From: Cordia subcordata
Lineage: Eukaryota; Streptophyta; Magnoliopsida; Boraginales; Cordiaceae
Reading direction: 5' to 3'
DNA length: 64,000 nt
NCBI GenBank assembly: GCA_028554755.1
Contig: JAPTOF010000030.1
Span: 1-64,000, forward strand
Of this stretch, positions 45,801 to 57,723 are shown piece by piece (positions within the stretch are counted from its first letter, which is position 1; every line of letters begins with the position of its first letter). The position numbers and the translations under genes are program-made. The notes beneath the pieces were generated by a model. The model saw nothing but the letters and a program-made list of their open reading frames with translations. It did no database searches and was not told the DNA's origin.

Positions 45801-46765
45801 AACTCCCCTTTAACTAGTTCCTTCATTTCCTGAAACCAATGTAAAGAATTGCAAATATGGTTATTGGCTCCAGAGTCTACAATCCAAGAATCAGTAGAAT
45901 CAACCACTAAGCAGGTTTCAATGTAGAACAAAAGAGGTGTACCTATCTGGCCTCGAGCCAAGTACTTCGGGCAATCCTTTTTCCAGTGTCCTTTTAGGCC
46001 ACATTTAAAGCATTTTCCCTTGGGCTTTTCACCTGTTAACTGCCTGGGCTGTTTACCATTTCTCTTCTTTTTCCCTTGACCACGTTTTTGGTTCCCCTTT
46101 CCTTTGAACTTTCTCCCTTTCGGGTTAAGTCCAGAAGTGGATGCTTGAACCATATTTATGTGACCTTTATTTTTCATTATGGCTTCTGCAGCTAGGAGCT
46201 CTTTCATTAATTCCGTCATATCCATGTTCATCTTGCTCATATTATAATTAAGCTTGAACTGGGTAAAGGATGACGGTAGAGTCTCCAAAATCATGTCTAC
46301 CTTTGACTGTTCATCTATGTTTGCTCCTAGAATCTCAGTAGTATTGAAGCAATCCATTATTTTGAGCATATGCTCCCGGACAGATGCTCCTTCTACCATC
46401 CTTTGATTCATAATTTCTCTAAGAGCACCTTGCCTTGCGGGCCTGCTTTTATCAGCAAACATACGAGACAGTGAGGTCATGATTTCTTTTGCAGTTTCCA
46501 TATAATGATGCTTGCTCTGCAAAATATTTGACATAGAAGCCATCATATAGCACTTGGCCATACTGTTGGCTTTCTGCCATTTTGCCTCAGCATCTTTCTG
46601 GGTTTCAGAAGAGTTAGCCCTCACAACAGGACAAGGAGTTGTTAGGACATACTTGTACTCTTCTGCGGTGAGTACTATGTCCAAGTTTCGTTCCCAGTCC
46701 ACAAAATTTGGTCCAGTGAGCTTGTGCTCTTTGAGAATTGTACCTAGTGGACTGAACGAAGACAT
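42841..46765 (-). pseudogene. Copia B gag-pol polyprotein (nearly intact)
   Basis: It starts MSSFSPLGTILKEHKL at 46765. Gag has the zinc knuckle CFKCGLKGHWKKDC. The protease has WIVDSGANNHIC. Integrase has HLRLGHISLKQI, CESCLKGKM, the first Asp in HTDVCGPM and Glu in GVAERRNRT, but the second catalytic Asp is Tyr (LRSYRGGEY). RT has WQMDVKTAFLNGEL and YVDDILLIGND. RNase H has STMEAEYVAASEAAKEA and YCDNNGAV. Lesions are 1-nt deletions at about 45219 and 44374 and stops at 43875-43873, 43572-43570 and 43242-43240. The span is about 1,308 codons, normal for a copia polyprotein. Conserved order PR-IN-RT-RH defines Ty1/copia. Confidence 0.92.
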
Positions 46766-48386
46766 TTTTCTGAATACAACAATATAATCACAATTATTTT
46801 ATGAGCATAGAATTGATGCATATATAATATGTATGCTATCTTTGGAAATAAAACATACAAGTACTTTTTACATCATTTGCCTTTGAGTAGATCAACCGTT
46901 TAAACTACTCAATGTAACAGTGTCTCAACGTCCTCATAAGAACTCCACTGATGGGATGGCCAAACTTATAAATGTTAAGTTAAGTTCCACCACTTATTTG
47001 AATTAACAATTGTCTGGATATGATCCAATTGAATAATTCAATCACTGTTTTGTTTGGCTTCTTAAATCCGATAGCGAACTCTATCGATAGGATAGCTGAA
47101 CCTACCATTTAAGTTGAGTGTACACCCATTCCTAATGTTTATTCCCCGAAACATTCTTGATTTAAGCCCTCCGATAGGGTAGTGACTTTAATCAATGTTA
47201 CGTAAGGCGATCTTTAGTGAAGAACTCCATCGATGGGATGGCCGAACTCACTAACACCCTTTTGAATAAACATTTTATGTTTCACCTTGTTAAATCTAGA
47301 CAAAATGTCACCTTCCGTTGGGGAAGTTAATGCCATTTATCATTAACGTGAATCGGATATGGAAATCTGTGGGGTATTTCCAGTCCCCTCTCCCACTCAA
47401 TATTTTAACTTAAGGGTTTACTTTGATATTCTTGCTTTGTTTTAGATCTAAACACATTTTGGATTTATGTAAATTTCCTTAGTGTTACTAAAACATTGCA
47501 ATATCACAATAGATCTCTTACCTAAATCTAGGTGCATAGACCCTTAGGTTGATATATATCCATGTAAATCTCAAGTTAAGTTCTTTTAATGTTGTCATGA
47601 GATCTCATGGCATCTTTAGACATAGCCGCTTATAATTCTCTTGTCTAAGCCATTCTCATATACTTAACTATCTTTGAGAATCAACTTATAGGTATGACTA
47701 ATTTTTATAAACCCTAATGAGTGGACATATTTCTAGGTGGCAATCATGCTAATGCAAATATGTTAAAACATATATCAATGCATTATAAACATCCACCAAA
47801 ATATTTTAGAATCCCTCTTTGATGGCTCCCTGTAATCTTCAACAAAAACAACACACATAGTAGCTTTTTCTGCCTCAGCCGGTCGACCATCAATAAGAGT
47901 CGATCGACTAGCTCCAATTGCTTCAGGAATTTTTGCTCTCTGGAGTAGCCGGTCGACCTAGCCGGTCAACCGGTTAAGTCCAGCCGGTCGTCCAGCTTGC
48001 TTACCAGGTAGAGTATTCCTTCATGCTGTTTTCTTGTTTTTCTCCTTGGTCTTCAAAGATTACAATAATACACTTTGCTATTGCTAGTACAAGCTTTACA
48101 AGGATATCAAAACATCCTATGCTTCTTTTAAATGAAACTAAAAGCAATAACTAGAAATATTTTATACATGAAATCGCCTATGGCCAAGCTTTGTCGACCG
48201 TACACGAAAATCTATCATGCATACATACAAACCATCAAGGGAATTTTATATTACCTGCACATACAAGCATAAAACCACAAGTATATGCAACACAAGATTT
48301 CCTAATCTTGCCACTCACAAGATGACTAATATATTTTTGTAAATACAATATTCTTGCATAGTCTAAGCATGTTGTGTGTGAACCTG
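46766..48386 (-). other. Copia B untranslated leader (1.6 kb) with two kinds of repeats
   Basis: No coding frame is recognisable. Near gag there are degenerate repeats of AACTCYATCGATRGGATGGC at about 46940, 47074, 47166 and 47222. Nearer the PBS, 47877-48000 holds several GGTCGACC-type palindromes (GCCGGTCGACC, GTCGATCGAC, ACCTAGCCGGTCAACCGG). The leader is unusually long for copia. Confidence 0.75.
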
Positions 48387-48398
48387 GCTCTGATACCA
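48387..48398 (-). promoter_or_regulatory. Copia B primer binding site (initiator tRNA-Met)
   Basis: The minus strand reads TGGTATCAGAGC, two bases from the LTR boundary at 48401. Confidence 0.92.
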
Positions 48399-48400
48399 AT

Positions 48401-49234
48401 TGTAGGATCGATATTATTAAGTGTAGTGTATCCTAGTCCATATTTTCTAAATTATAACTAAGAAAACATGCTAGGAAAATAAAATAACACATTACACAAA
48501 CAAGAACATGCTCAAGAACATATAGAATATAACTAGTACTTGCAAAAATATATAAAGCTAACCTCTTGAAGCGTGAAGCCTTTGATGAAGCTAAAATCGG
48601 TCACGAGCTTTGTTCCCATTCACGAACAAGGCCACCAAAAATTTACTACAAGGGTGTCGCAATAAGCAACTCTGCAGTCTTCTTCCCTATGATTAAAGAG
48701 ACTTATCTTGAGAGAATAGCCACTTGTGTGGGAAGAAGCAAAGTAATATGCTCTTGAAAAACTAGAGCAAAAATTACACAATAAGTGTGTACTATGTGTT
48801 GTAGTATTTTCTTGCCAAAAAGGAAGAAATCAACTACAAAGTGGAATACATAAAAGGTGTAGGGTCTTGTCTATTCATAGAGAGAACCTTGGCACCCAAA
48901 GTTGCTAAACTTTCAATGTGGGAGAAAATTTCCATGTAGTATTTCCTTTATGTAACTTGTCAATCTTGTCTTGGAAGACTTGTGCAAGTTGTCCACTTGT
49001 TTTTGTAGTACTTTGCAAGTTGTCCACTTGTCTTGGAAGACTTAGGCCAAGCCCATTATCCAAGTCCAACACATAGTCCATAATCCATGTGGAGGCCCAA
49101 GCCCAATAGGAAACCATCCTAGGCTAATTAGGTTATTTTGGACTCTAAAGAAAGCCCAAACCCAATTTCAAGCTTTGGCCCAATAAGGCTACTACCACAA
49201 TATGGAATTTGCTCTTTCAAGATTACTCCTAACA
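48401..49234 (-). repeat. Copia B 5' LTR, minus orientation, internally deleted
   Basis: It starts TGTAGGATCG at the PBS and proceeds to CAAGATTACT, then jumps to CCTAACA, losing about 1 kb. The break shares TACT/ACT on both sides, suggesting a microhomology deletion. The TATA box is mutated (TATGAATA). The 70-codon frame recurs here at 48905-49117. Confidence 0.83.
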
Positions 49235-49500
49235 ATTTCCCACTTGCACTAAAGATTACTTCTGCAAAGCCTAATACCCAAAGACTCTAAATGTATGGCA
49301 AACACTTTCTCTGAAAGAGTTTTAGTAAATGGGTCTGCCAGGTTTTCCGCTGAAGCTATCTTGTCAACTACTACATCTCCTCTTTAGATAAACTCACGGA
49401 TCAAATGATATTTCCGTTCAATGTGTTTACCCTTTTTGTGATTCCTGGGCTCTTTGCACTGTGAAACAGCACCGTTGTTGTCGCAATAAAACGTTATTGG
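49235..49500 (-). pseudogene. Second copy of the copia PPT and RNase H C-terminal part
   Basis: It is nearly identical to 42827-43092 (PPT, then the RNase H tail) but ends at GTTATTGG, where a plus-oriented LTR starts. It shows that the deleted LTR at 48401-49234 was once shared between two tandem minus-oriented internal regions, or that strand transfer occurred during cDNA synthesis. Confidence 0.82.
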
Positions 49501-51370
49501 TGTTAGGATTAGTATGCCCTATAGCTCACTTGTACATGACATTTTGGACAGGAAACAATGAATAATCATATTTTTATTAAATGGCATTATGAGTTTCTTA
49601 CATATAATCTCTGTTATGTTTTAACGATGCATGTATGAAGGTCCTTTGACTTGCACTAATGACTTGGGTGCGCAGTGAGACTGGACGCACAGTAGGTTCA
49701 AGTCTAGATTTAGTCACGTCATAAATCGAATCCATAACCAAATAGTAGTGTTGGGCACTTTCTCGATAAGGTTATATTGAGCAAGTCTCCTCTTTGAGGG
49801 TGATCTACCTAGGTCATTGGAGGACTTTCTGGATTTGTCTCAATAGTATGTGTGTCACGTATTGGATAGGACCATTGTGAGTATGTTTTCTAGAGACGTA
49901 CTATCAAAGAAAGAAAACAAGACACTCACTGCTAGTATATGTGGATGAACTAATAAAGTTAGGGTTTAGTACTTCGATTCACTGTGGGTGAGATCTCATT
50001 TTATTAGTATCAACAGCCGTGTGCATTGAGTGCTAAGTTCAAATTAATTAGAACATGCATATGCAAAATGGAATCTATGTGCCCCCTTTGGGATTGTCCA
50101 AATTTATCATCCGAATCTAGATCTAGTGATACTACCTTTATGGGTGTGTCAGTCATATGGCTTGAGGGTCGCTCCCGAGATCAAGAGATTCCATGACCAA
50201 GGATGGTTGGCAATTGGACAAGAAACCCAACGGAAAAGGATACAGCTAAGGAGGTGATAGTACACAGGCCAAAGGACTGGTCTTAGCTGTGGGTGTACAT
50301 AGAGGGGCATTATGGTCGGTTATCTAGTAGGTCAAAGACAAAGTTCACATTCTTTTGTGATAAGCTTTTGGGTAATGACAATTATTCTTGGAGTGCAACT
50401 TTGATCTTATGGTGGAATAGATCCGACTTAAAAATAATTATTATGTCGCCTAGATCGGGCAAGGATATTTTTAATTATTTTTGGAAGCCAATGATAATTG
50501 TGTCTTCTTGGTCCCTTCCCTAGTTGAAATGACTTCGAGAGAGTAATCTTGAAAGAGCAAATTCCATATTGTGGTAGTAGCCTTATTGGGCCAAAGCTTG
50601 AAATTGGGTTTAGGCTTTTTTTAGAGTCCAAAATAACCTAATTAGGCTAGGATGGCTTCCTATTGGGCTTGGGCCTCCACATGGATTATGGACTATGTGT
50701 TGGACTTGGATAATGGGCTTGGCCTAATTCTTCCAAGACAAGTGGACAACTTGCAAAATACTACAAAAACAAATGGACAACTTGCACAAGTCTTCCAAGA
50801 CAAGATTGACAAGTTATATAACGGAAATACTCCATGCAAAATTTTCTCCCACATTGAAAGTTTAGCAACTTTGGGTGCCAAGGTTTTCTCTATAAATAGA
50901 CAAGACCCTACACCTTTTATGTATTCCACTTTGTAGTTGATTTCTTCCTTTTTGGCAAGAAAATACTACAACACATAGTACACACTTATTGTGTGATTTT
51001 TGCTCTAGTTTTTCAAAAGCATATTACTTTGCTTCTTCCCACACAAGAGGCTATTCTCTCAAGATAAGTCTCTTTAGCCATAGGGAAGAAGACTGGGGAG
51101 TTGCTTATTGCGACACCCTTGTAGTAAATTTTGGTGGCCTTGTTCGTGAACGGGAACAAAGCTTGTAACCGGTTTTAGCTTCATCAAAGGCCCCACGCTT
51201 CAAGAGGTTAGCTTTATATATTTTTTGCAAGCACTAGTTATATTCTATATGTTCTTGAGCATGTTCTTGTGTGTGTAATGTGGTTATTTTATTTTCCTAG
51301 CATGTTTTCTTAGTTATAATTTAGAAAATATGGACTAGCATACCCCACACTTAATAATATCGATCCTACA
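49501..51370 (+). repeat. Copia LTR, plus orientation, complete (1870 bp)
   Basis: It runs from TGTTAGGATT to CGATCCTACA and is followed by the ACCTT duplication. The 70-codon frame is extended here to 94 codons (50652-50936) by loss of its stop. Confidence 0.88.
50891..50898 (+). promoter_or_regulatory. TATA box in the right LTR of composite B
   Basis: TATAAATA in the same context as at 42458 and 57246. Transcription from here would read out into LINE g and LINE i. Confidence 0.65.
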
Positions 51371-51884
51371 ACCTTGCATAAAACTTTATGGACTCTTTCT
51401 CCAAATGGGGATTTCTCTTTCAAGTACACTTGGGAACACATTAAAAAGAAGGGCAATTATTTCAAGGGTTACAACATCATTTGGCACCAGAGGCATAATC
51501 CAAGACATAGCTTTATTGTTTAGCTTGCCTACCTTGACCGGCTAAGTACAAAATTTAGAATTTTACATTGGGGGCTCAACATAAATCCATCTTGCATTTT
51601 TTGTCATGGGTTGTGAAACAAGAGAACATATCTTTTTTTAATGTAGTTTCACTAGACAGATTTGGAGAAAAGGGCTTTCATGCTATTTTAAATGATGTTA
51701 GAGTTAAACTCTCAAATTGTAGAAAATTTTCTTCCTCACTTTTGAACAAATCTTTATGCAAATTGTGGAGATTACAAGATATTATTGTATAGGTTCTTTT
51801 GTACCCTTTCTACTTTCTACTTGTATGTACTACATGATTAAATGGAATACAACCATACCCACTTGTCCAGCAAAAAGGACTATT
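51371..51884 (+). pseudogene. LINE g ORF2 C-terminus (zf-RVT) and 3' end
   Basis: It continues from 41039 with LWTLSPNGDFSFKYTWEHIK, HQRHNPRHSFIV, LSTKFRILHWGLN and, after a deletion, the C-terminal NDVRVKLSNCRKFSSSLLNK. The 3' UTR ends near 51884 in a short A-run (AGCAAAAAG). There are several stops. Confidence 0.84.
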
Positions 51885-53703
51885 GGACCATATTTCACTT
51901 GGTCTAATTGAAACTCCTAAGAAAACTACATTGCAAGTAAGATTAATAGAGCTCTTGTCAACACCTCTTGGATGGAGCATCTCTTAATGCATTCCCTCGG
52001 AGTCTCGGATCATCGGCCCCTTATTTTGCACACCAATGTGATCATCCATACATCTCTAAAGCATTTCAAATTCTACAATGCTTGGGCCTCACAAGAGCTT
52101 TTCTTGCATATTATGGACAAGTATTGGAATGCATGGATCTTTGGCACTTTAATGTTCATTTTATATAAAAAATAAGAGCTTCTCAAAAAGGCTATTAAGT
52201 TTTTTCATAAGGAGCATTTTTCTTGCCTTGCACACCAAATTGGCCGTCTCAAAGATGAGCTCAATATTGTGCAAGTTGACATTCTCTATGGGCTTATTAA
52301 TGAGGAGAATCTTAACAAGGAAAAGGAGATAATGATGAAGGTTGATGATCTTGAAGACACTTACAAACATATGCTTCATAAAAAATCTAAACTCCAATGG
52401 ATCAAGCACGGAGATGGAAATTCTAGTTTCTTTCACAACATTGTTAAAAGAAGGAAGAACAAGAATACTATCCATGCCATTAAGGATAGTGATGGAAATT
52501 TTATCAGTTTCTCGGAGGGTATCAAAGTCGAATTTATCTCTTACTTCAAAAATCTAATTGGCACTCCAACTACCACACAAGCTAATATTGACACCATCAA
52601 AGGTATTCTTGGTAGATCAATTGAGGAAAATTACTTGGCAAACTTAACTACTCCTATCACTAGGGAGGACATCAGGAACACTCTCCTTGTACTTAACCCA
52701 AACAAGAGTCTGGGTCCAGATTGATTTACTTCTCTTTTATACAAAAGTACTTGGGATATTATTGGGGGAGATGTCCTCAATGCCATTATCTTCTTCTTTG
52801 ATTTGGGGAAGGTGCTTACGGAGGTAAATGCAACCTATATTGCTCTTATTCCTAAAATCCAAAGCCCTTATATGTTTAAGGACTTTAGGCCTATTTCTTG
52901 TTGCAATATTATTGACAAATGCATCTAAAAAATTCTTGCCAATAGACTTAAAACTTGATTATTGTCCATTATTTCTTGGAACCAATCCACATTTATTAAG
53001 GGAAAATTCATCAAAGAGAACATCCTTATTGCACATTATATCTTTAGGGGCTACTCTAGAGCCCATATCTCTCCTAGATGTGCTCTTAAAGTTGAAGTTA
53101 TGAAGGCTTTTGACTCTCTAAATTGGCATTTCATTGAGATCACTCTTCTCGCTTTTGGTTTTCCTTATACTTTTGAACAGTGGATTATGACTTGCATAAC
53201 TACTCCTAGTTACTCCATCTCTATTAATAGAAGCCTTGAGGGATACATTAAAGGAGCAAATGGCATTAGACAAGGTGATCTCCTTTACCCCTAAATTTTT
53301 GTTTTTTGCATAGAGGTCCTTTCTTCTTTGCTAAACAAGTTGGAACACAACCCAAAGTTTGGTTTCCATCCCAAATGTGCAAAGTTGAGTTGAATCACAT
53401 TTGCTTTGCAAATGATCTCTTTATCTTTTGCAAAGGTAACTTGGAATATATTGAATGCATTGTGGAGATTTTGAGTGTCTTCCATGGCTTCTCAAGTCTA
53501 AAGGCGAACAGCAACAAGAGTAATGCTTTCTTTAATGGGGTATCACAAAATGAAAAGAATCTTATTCTAGAAACGTTAGATTTTAAAGAGAAGAGATTAC
53601 CCATTTAATACTTGGGTGTTCCATTGCTCTCAAAAAAGCTTTGAAAGGGGATTGTGGCCCACTTTTGGAAAAAATAAATAATAGACTTGCGCATTGGAAA
53701 GGC
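51885..53703 (+). pseudogene. LINE i ORF2: endonuclease end and RT
   Basis: It begins SKINRALVNTSWMEHLLMHS and GVSDHRPLIL, the endonuclease C-terminus with the SDH catalytic motif. Then come KSKLQWIKHGDGNSSFFHNI (52269-52724), NPNKSLGPD, YIALIPKIQSPYMFKDFRPI, CCNIIDKCI, MKAFDSLNW, NGIRQGDLLYP, and the catalytic box as FANDLFIF (first Asp lost). YLGVPLLSKK follows before it is cut at 53703 by the 5' end of LINE j. Stops at 52722 and 52926, among others, disable it. Confidence 0.87.
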
Positions 53704-55310
53704 TAAAATGTTTCTCTCTAGAAACTAATGCTCTTACATCTCTCTAACTTGACTACCACCTATCATTATTGACCACCATTACACCACTATTACCACCTCC
53801 CTTTTCATCCTTCATGGGCAAAAAGAAAACATCAAATACTTCTAAGACAAGAAAAAAGTGCAAGACTTGCTACAAAATTCAACCATGAAAGCTTTGATGA
53901 GGAGAAAGATTACACTATGGACCAGTTGGTTGAGCTTCGCATATCTAAATCTTGTTCAAGCTCGACTTATAGCTTGAAATGTGCTTTAGGAAATTTTAGG
54001 CGGGAGGCATCCTCGTTCTCCACCATTAAAAAGCTTGAGCATAACTTGGATGAAGCTAAGAGAAGGCTTGTTCAAAGCTTAATCAAAGGCAACCATTATT
54101 CTCATGGTGATTCGTCGAATGCTCAATACAAAATGCATAACAACCTACAGCAACAAGATGATTTCAAACAACACAAAAGCTCAAACGAACCATTAATGGC
54201 TAACAGGCATCTCACACCTTGTAAAAATTCCAACACTTAAACCAAATGGTACTTATTCAACTTCTTATTTCCTGGAGAACTTTTCATTGAGTCTAAATCC
54301 TGAATTGCAAGGCATTTCTCCCACGAAAAATGCTTCTATTTTGAGTTGAAATTTACCGAGTAGAAAGAATGCTCATCGAGGGTCTTTACCCATCGCTCCT
54401 TCATCTATTCCAACAAGGTCTTCTGACTTGGCAGAAAAGTCCTCAGACGTAGCAGACTATTGCTGGCCAAAAGCATATTTGCTCAACAACTTAGCTACCA
54501 AACTCTTCTTGGGGAAATGCACCTCTTTCAAATTTCGTGAACTTGGCTCCCTTTTAGTAAGCATCTAACTCGGTTGGTCCTTCCTCAGCTATGACTCAAA
54601 TAAACTTGATTAATCAAACCCCAAACTTGGTCATTTCTTCTACCACATATGCCAACGAGGACAATTCCCTTAACCCACTAGCCAGCTTGGAAAAAATAGC
54701 TTCACAATAGCATAGTTATTTGCAAAGTCAACATAGCCATTCTTTCCTCATAGCTCAAAATGCACGCATCCAGAATACTTCATCTATCCAGAACATTGCT
54801 CAAACACACTTCCCACATGGTTCTCATTGTAGAAATACAAGTTCCCTTATGACCAGTCATAAGAAAGTTTGCAAAAATCAGGATGAAGTGTGGGAAAATA
54901 ATGGAAACAAACATACATGGGTAATCTCGAACATTCACTCTTGCTTGATTTCTACAATCCTATTGAGAAAAATGGTTACTTTGATGCTGCCCCTTTTTGG
55001 ATGTCTTTGAGGAAAGAGATAGCCATTGGTGAAATTGTCTCCTTGGTCAGTTCCTAGACGAGCCTTCTCTTTCTTTCTCATTCATCGTATAGTCGATATT
55101 CATTGGAACAGCTTTGGAAAAGTGGATATTAAATCAACTAAAAAGGGTTTTTTTATTTTCAAATTGGAGAGTGAAGTTGCTTGTAACCTTGTAATGAAGT
55201 AACTTTAGCATGTCAATCATCGTCCACTCTTGCTTAGAAGGTGGGATACAAATGCTCAAATGCTTCAATTTAGTTGGGACAGAGTTCCACTTTGGATCGA
55301 GCTTAGGAAT
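53704..55310 (+). pseudogene. LINE j: 5' end and ORF1
   Basis: The 5' end (TTTCTCTCTAGAAACTAATG) matches that of LINE c. ORF1 starts at 53814 with MGKKKTSNTSKTRKK, then after a shift 53917-54240 gives MDQLVELRISKSCSSSTYSL and KLEHNLDEAKRRLVQSLIKG. The middle is variable and broken. DUF4283 remains at about 55085-55300 (KGFFIFKLESEVACN, then HVNHRPLLLRRWDTNAQML and FSWDRVPLWIELRN). It is cut at 55310 by the poly(T) end of LINE k. Confidence 0.83.
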
Positions 55311-55827
55311 GTTTTTTTTTTGTGCAAGATAAGTATGACAATTTCATTCAAAGATAAAATATAGACAATGTCAAAACACAAAATAGGGGTGAATCTATAC
55401 AAGTATTTCCTCAATCCCCTATGAAGTACATAACATGCTGTTAATACTAGTGAAAGTGAAATGTTTACCAATAATACATTTCAATCTAACATGGTTAAAA
55501 ATGGATGAGAAGATTTGTTCCTCTATTTTGTATTCTTTGTTGAATGCTTAGCCATTTCTTTCCATCCAGATAAAGTAAATTGATGCTTCCCAAAGTTGTT
55601 TCAAGATAGTCGCCTTGAGGTTTTTGTCCAAAGCTTGGTAGTGATCAAGGTGAGAAATTTGTAAGAGTATCATGAATCAAGGTGAGTTGAAGGCCTCTTT
55701 TCCAAATTCTTCTAGTAAAGTTGCATTGGAAGAAAAGATGGTCTCATGTTTCACAAGCCATATTGCAAAAAACATAAGAAGGATTGATCCCCATACCTCA
55801 AGAAAGCATTATGAATTTTGTGTTAAT
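55311..55827 (-). pseudogene. LINE k: 3' end with poly(A) and zf-RVT, left of the solo LTR
   Basis: The poly(T) at 55311-55321 is the tail. The minus strand reads NTKFIMLS, GINPSYVFCNMACET, DHLFFQCNFTRRIWKRGLQL, the zf-RVT domain (CX3C, H, C pattern kept). It joins across the solo LTR to 57724 at the TTAAT duplication. Confidence 0.85.
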
Positions 55828-57723
55828 TGTTAGGATTAGTATGCCCTAAAGCTCACTTGTACATGACATTTTGGATATGAAACAATGAATAATCATATTT
55901 TTGTTAAATGGCATTATGAGTTTCTTACATATAATCTCTGTTTTGTTTTATCGATGCATGTATGAAGGTCCTTTGACTTGCACTAATGACTTGGGTGCGC
56001 AGTGAGGCTGGACGCACATTAGGTCCAAGTCTAGATTTAGTCACGTCGTAAATTGAATCCATAACCAAATAGTAGTGTTGGGCACTCTACTGGGATAAGG
56101 TTATATTGAGCAAGTCTCCTCTTTGAGGGTGATCTACCTAGGTCATTGGAGGACTTTCTGGATTTGTCTCAATAGTACGTGTGTCACGTATTGGATAGGA
56201 CCATTATGAGTATGTTTTCTAGAGATGTACTATCAAAGAAAGAAAACAAGACACTCACTGCTACTAAATGATCGTTGCTCTTAATCTTGCGTATATGTGG
56301 ATGAACTAATGAAGTTAGGGTTTAGTACATTGATTCACTGTGGGTGAGATCTTATTTTATTAGGATCAACAGCCTTGTTCATTGAATGCTAAGTTCTAAA
56401 TAATTAGAACATGCATATGCAAAATGGAATCTATGTGCCCCCTTTGGGATTGTCCAAATTTATCATCCGAATCTAGATCTAGCGATACTTTCTTTATAGG
56501 TGTGTCTGTCATATGGCTTGAGGGTCGCTCCCGAGATCAAGAGATTCCATGACCAAGGATGGTTGGCAATTGGACAAGAAACCCAACGGAAAAAGATACA
56601 GCTAAGGAGGTGATAGTACGCAGGCCAAAGGACCGGTCTTAGCTGTGGGTATACATAGAGGGGCATTATGGTTGGTTATCTAGTAGGTCAAAGACAAGGT
56701 TCACATTCTTTTGTGATAAGCTTTTGGGTAATGACAATTATTCTTGGAGTGCAACTTTGATCTTATGGTGGAATAGACCGGAGTTAAAAATAATTATTGT
56801 GTCGCCTAGATTAGGCAAGGATATTTTTAATTATTTTTGGAAGCCAATGATAATTGTGTCTTCTTGGCCCCTTCCCTAGTTGAAATGACTTCGAGAGAGT
56901 AATCTTGAAAGAGCAAATTCCATATTGTGGTAGTAGCCTTATTGGGCCAAAGCTTGAAATTGGGTTTGGGCTTTCTTTAGAGTACAAAATAACCTAATTA
57001 GGCTAGGATGGCTTCCTATTGGGCTTGGGCCTCCACATGGATTATGGACTATGTGTTGGACTTGGATAATAGGCTTGGCCTAAGTCTTCCAAGACAAGTG
57101 GACAACTTGCAAAATACTACAAAAACAAGTGGACAACTTGCACAAGTCTTCCAAGACAAGATTAACAAGTTACATAAAGGAAATACTACATGGAAATTTT
57201 CTCCCACATTGAAAGTTTAGCAACTTTGGGTGCCAAGATTCTCTCTATAAATAGACAAGACCCTACACCTTTTATGTATTCCACTTTGTAGTTGATTTCT
57301 TCCTTTTTGGCAAGAAAATACTACAACACATAGTACACACTTATTGTGTGATTTTTGCTCTAGTTTTTCAAGAGCATATTACTTTGCTTCTTCCCACACA
57401 AGAGGCTATTCTCTCAAGATAAGTCTCTTTAACCATAGGGAAGAAGACTGGGGAGTTGCTTATTGCGACACCCTTGTCGTAAATTTTTGGTGGCCCTGTT
57501 CGTGAATGGGAACAAAGCTTGTAACCAGTTTTAGCTTCATCAAAGGCCCCACGCTTCAAGAGGTTAGCTTTATATATTTTTTGCAAGCACTAGTTATATT
57601 CTATATGTTCTTGAGCATGTTCTTGTGTGTGTAATGTGGTTATTTTATTTTCCTAGCTTGTTTTCTTAGTTATAATTTAGAAAATATGGACTAGGATGCC
57701 CCACACTTAATATCGATCCTACA
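55828..57723 (+). mobile_element. Solo copia LTR (1896 bp) in LINE k
   Basis: TGTTAGGATT to CGATCCTACA, flanked by TTAAT at 55823-55827 and 57724-57728. No internal region is present, so LTR-LTR recombination has removed it. Removal restores the LINE k reading (LAIHDHINTKF). It carries the TATA box, the U3 repeats and the 70-codon frame at 57008-57220, and closely resembles the outer LTRs of composite B. Confidence 0.93.
57246..57253 (+). promoter_or_regulatory. TATA box of the solo copia LTR
   Basis: TATAAATA following CTCTC, at the place conserved across LTR copies. Confidence 0.7.

Larger units (their letters stand above)
41040..51370. mobile_element. Copia composite B: two plus-oriented outer LTRs around a minus-oriented element
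   Basis: From the left: plus LTR missing its last 250 or so bases (41040-42661); the end of a minus LTR (42662-42826); complete minus internal region PPT-pol-gag-leader-PBS (42827-48398); minus LTR with an internal deletion (48401-49234); a repeated PPT and RNase H piece (49235-49500); complete plus LTR (49501-51370). The ACCTT duplication frames the outer LTRs, so integration used the left end of the first and the right end of the last. All parts belong to the same copia family and differ little, so the rearrangement is recent. A simple nested insertion does not explain it. Confidence 0.82.

Noticed and set aside
42841..46765. Assigning the copia elements to a named lineage (for example Tork or SIRE)
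   Set aside because: Motifs fit Ty1/copia in general, but without an RT phylogeny the lineage cannot be fixed.
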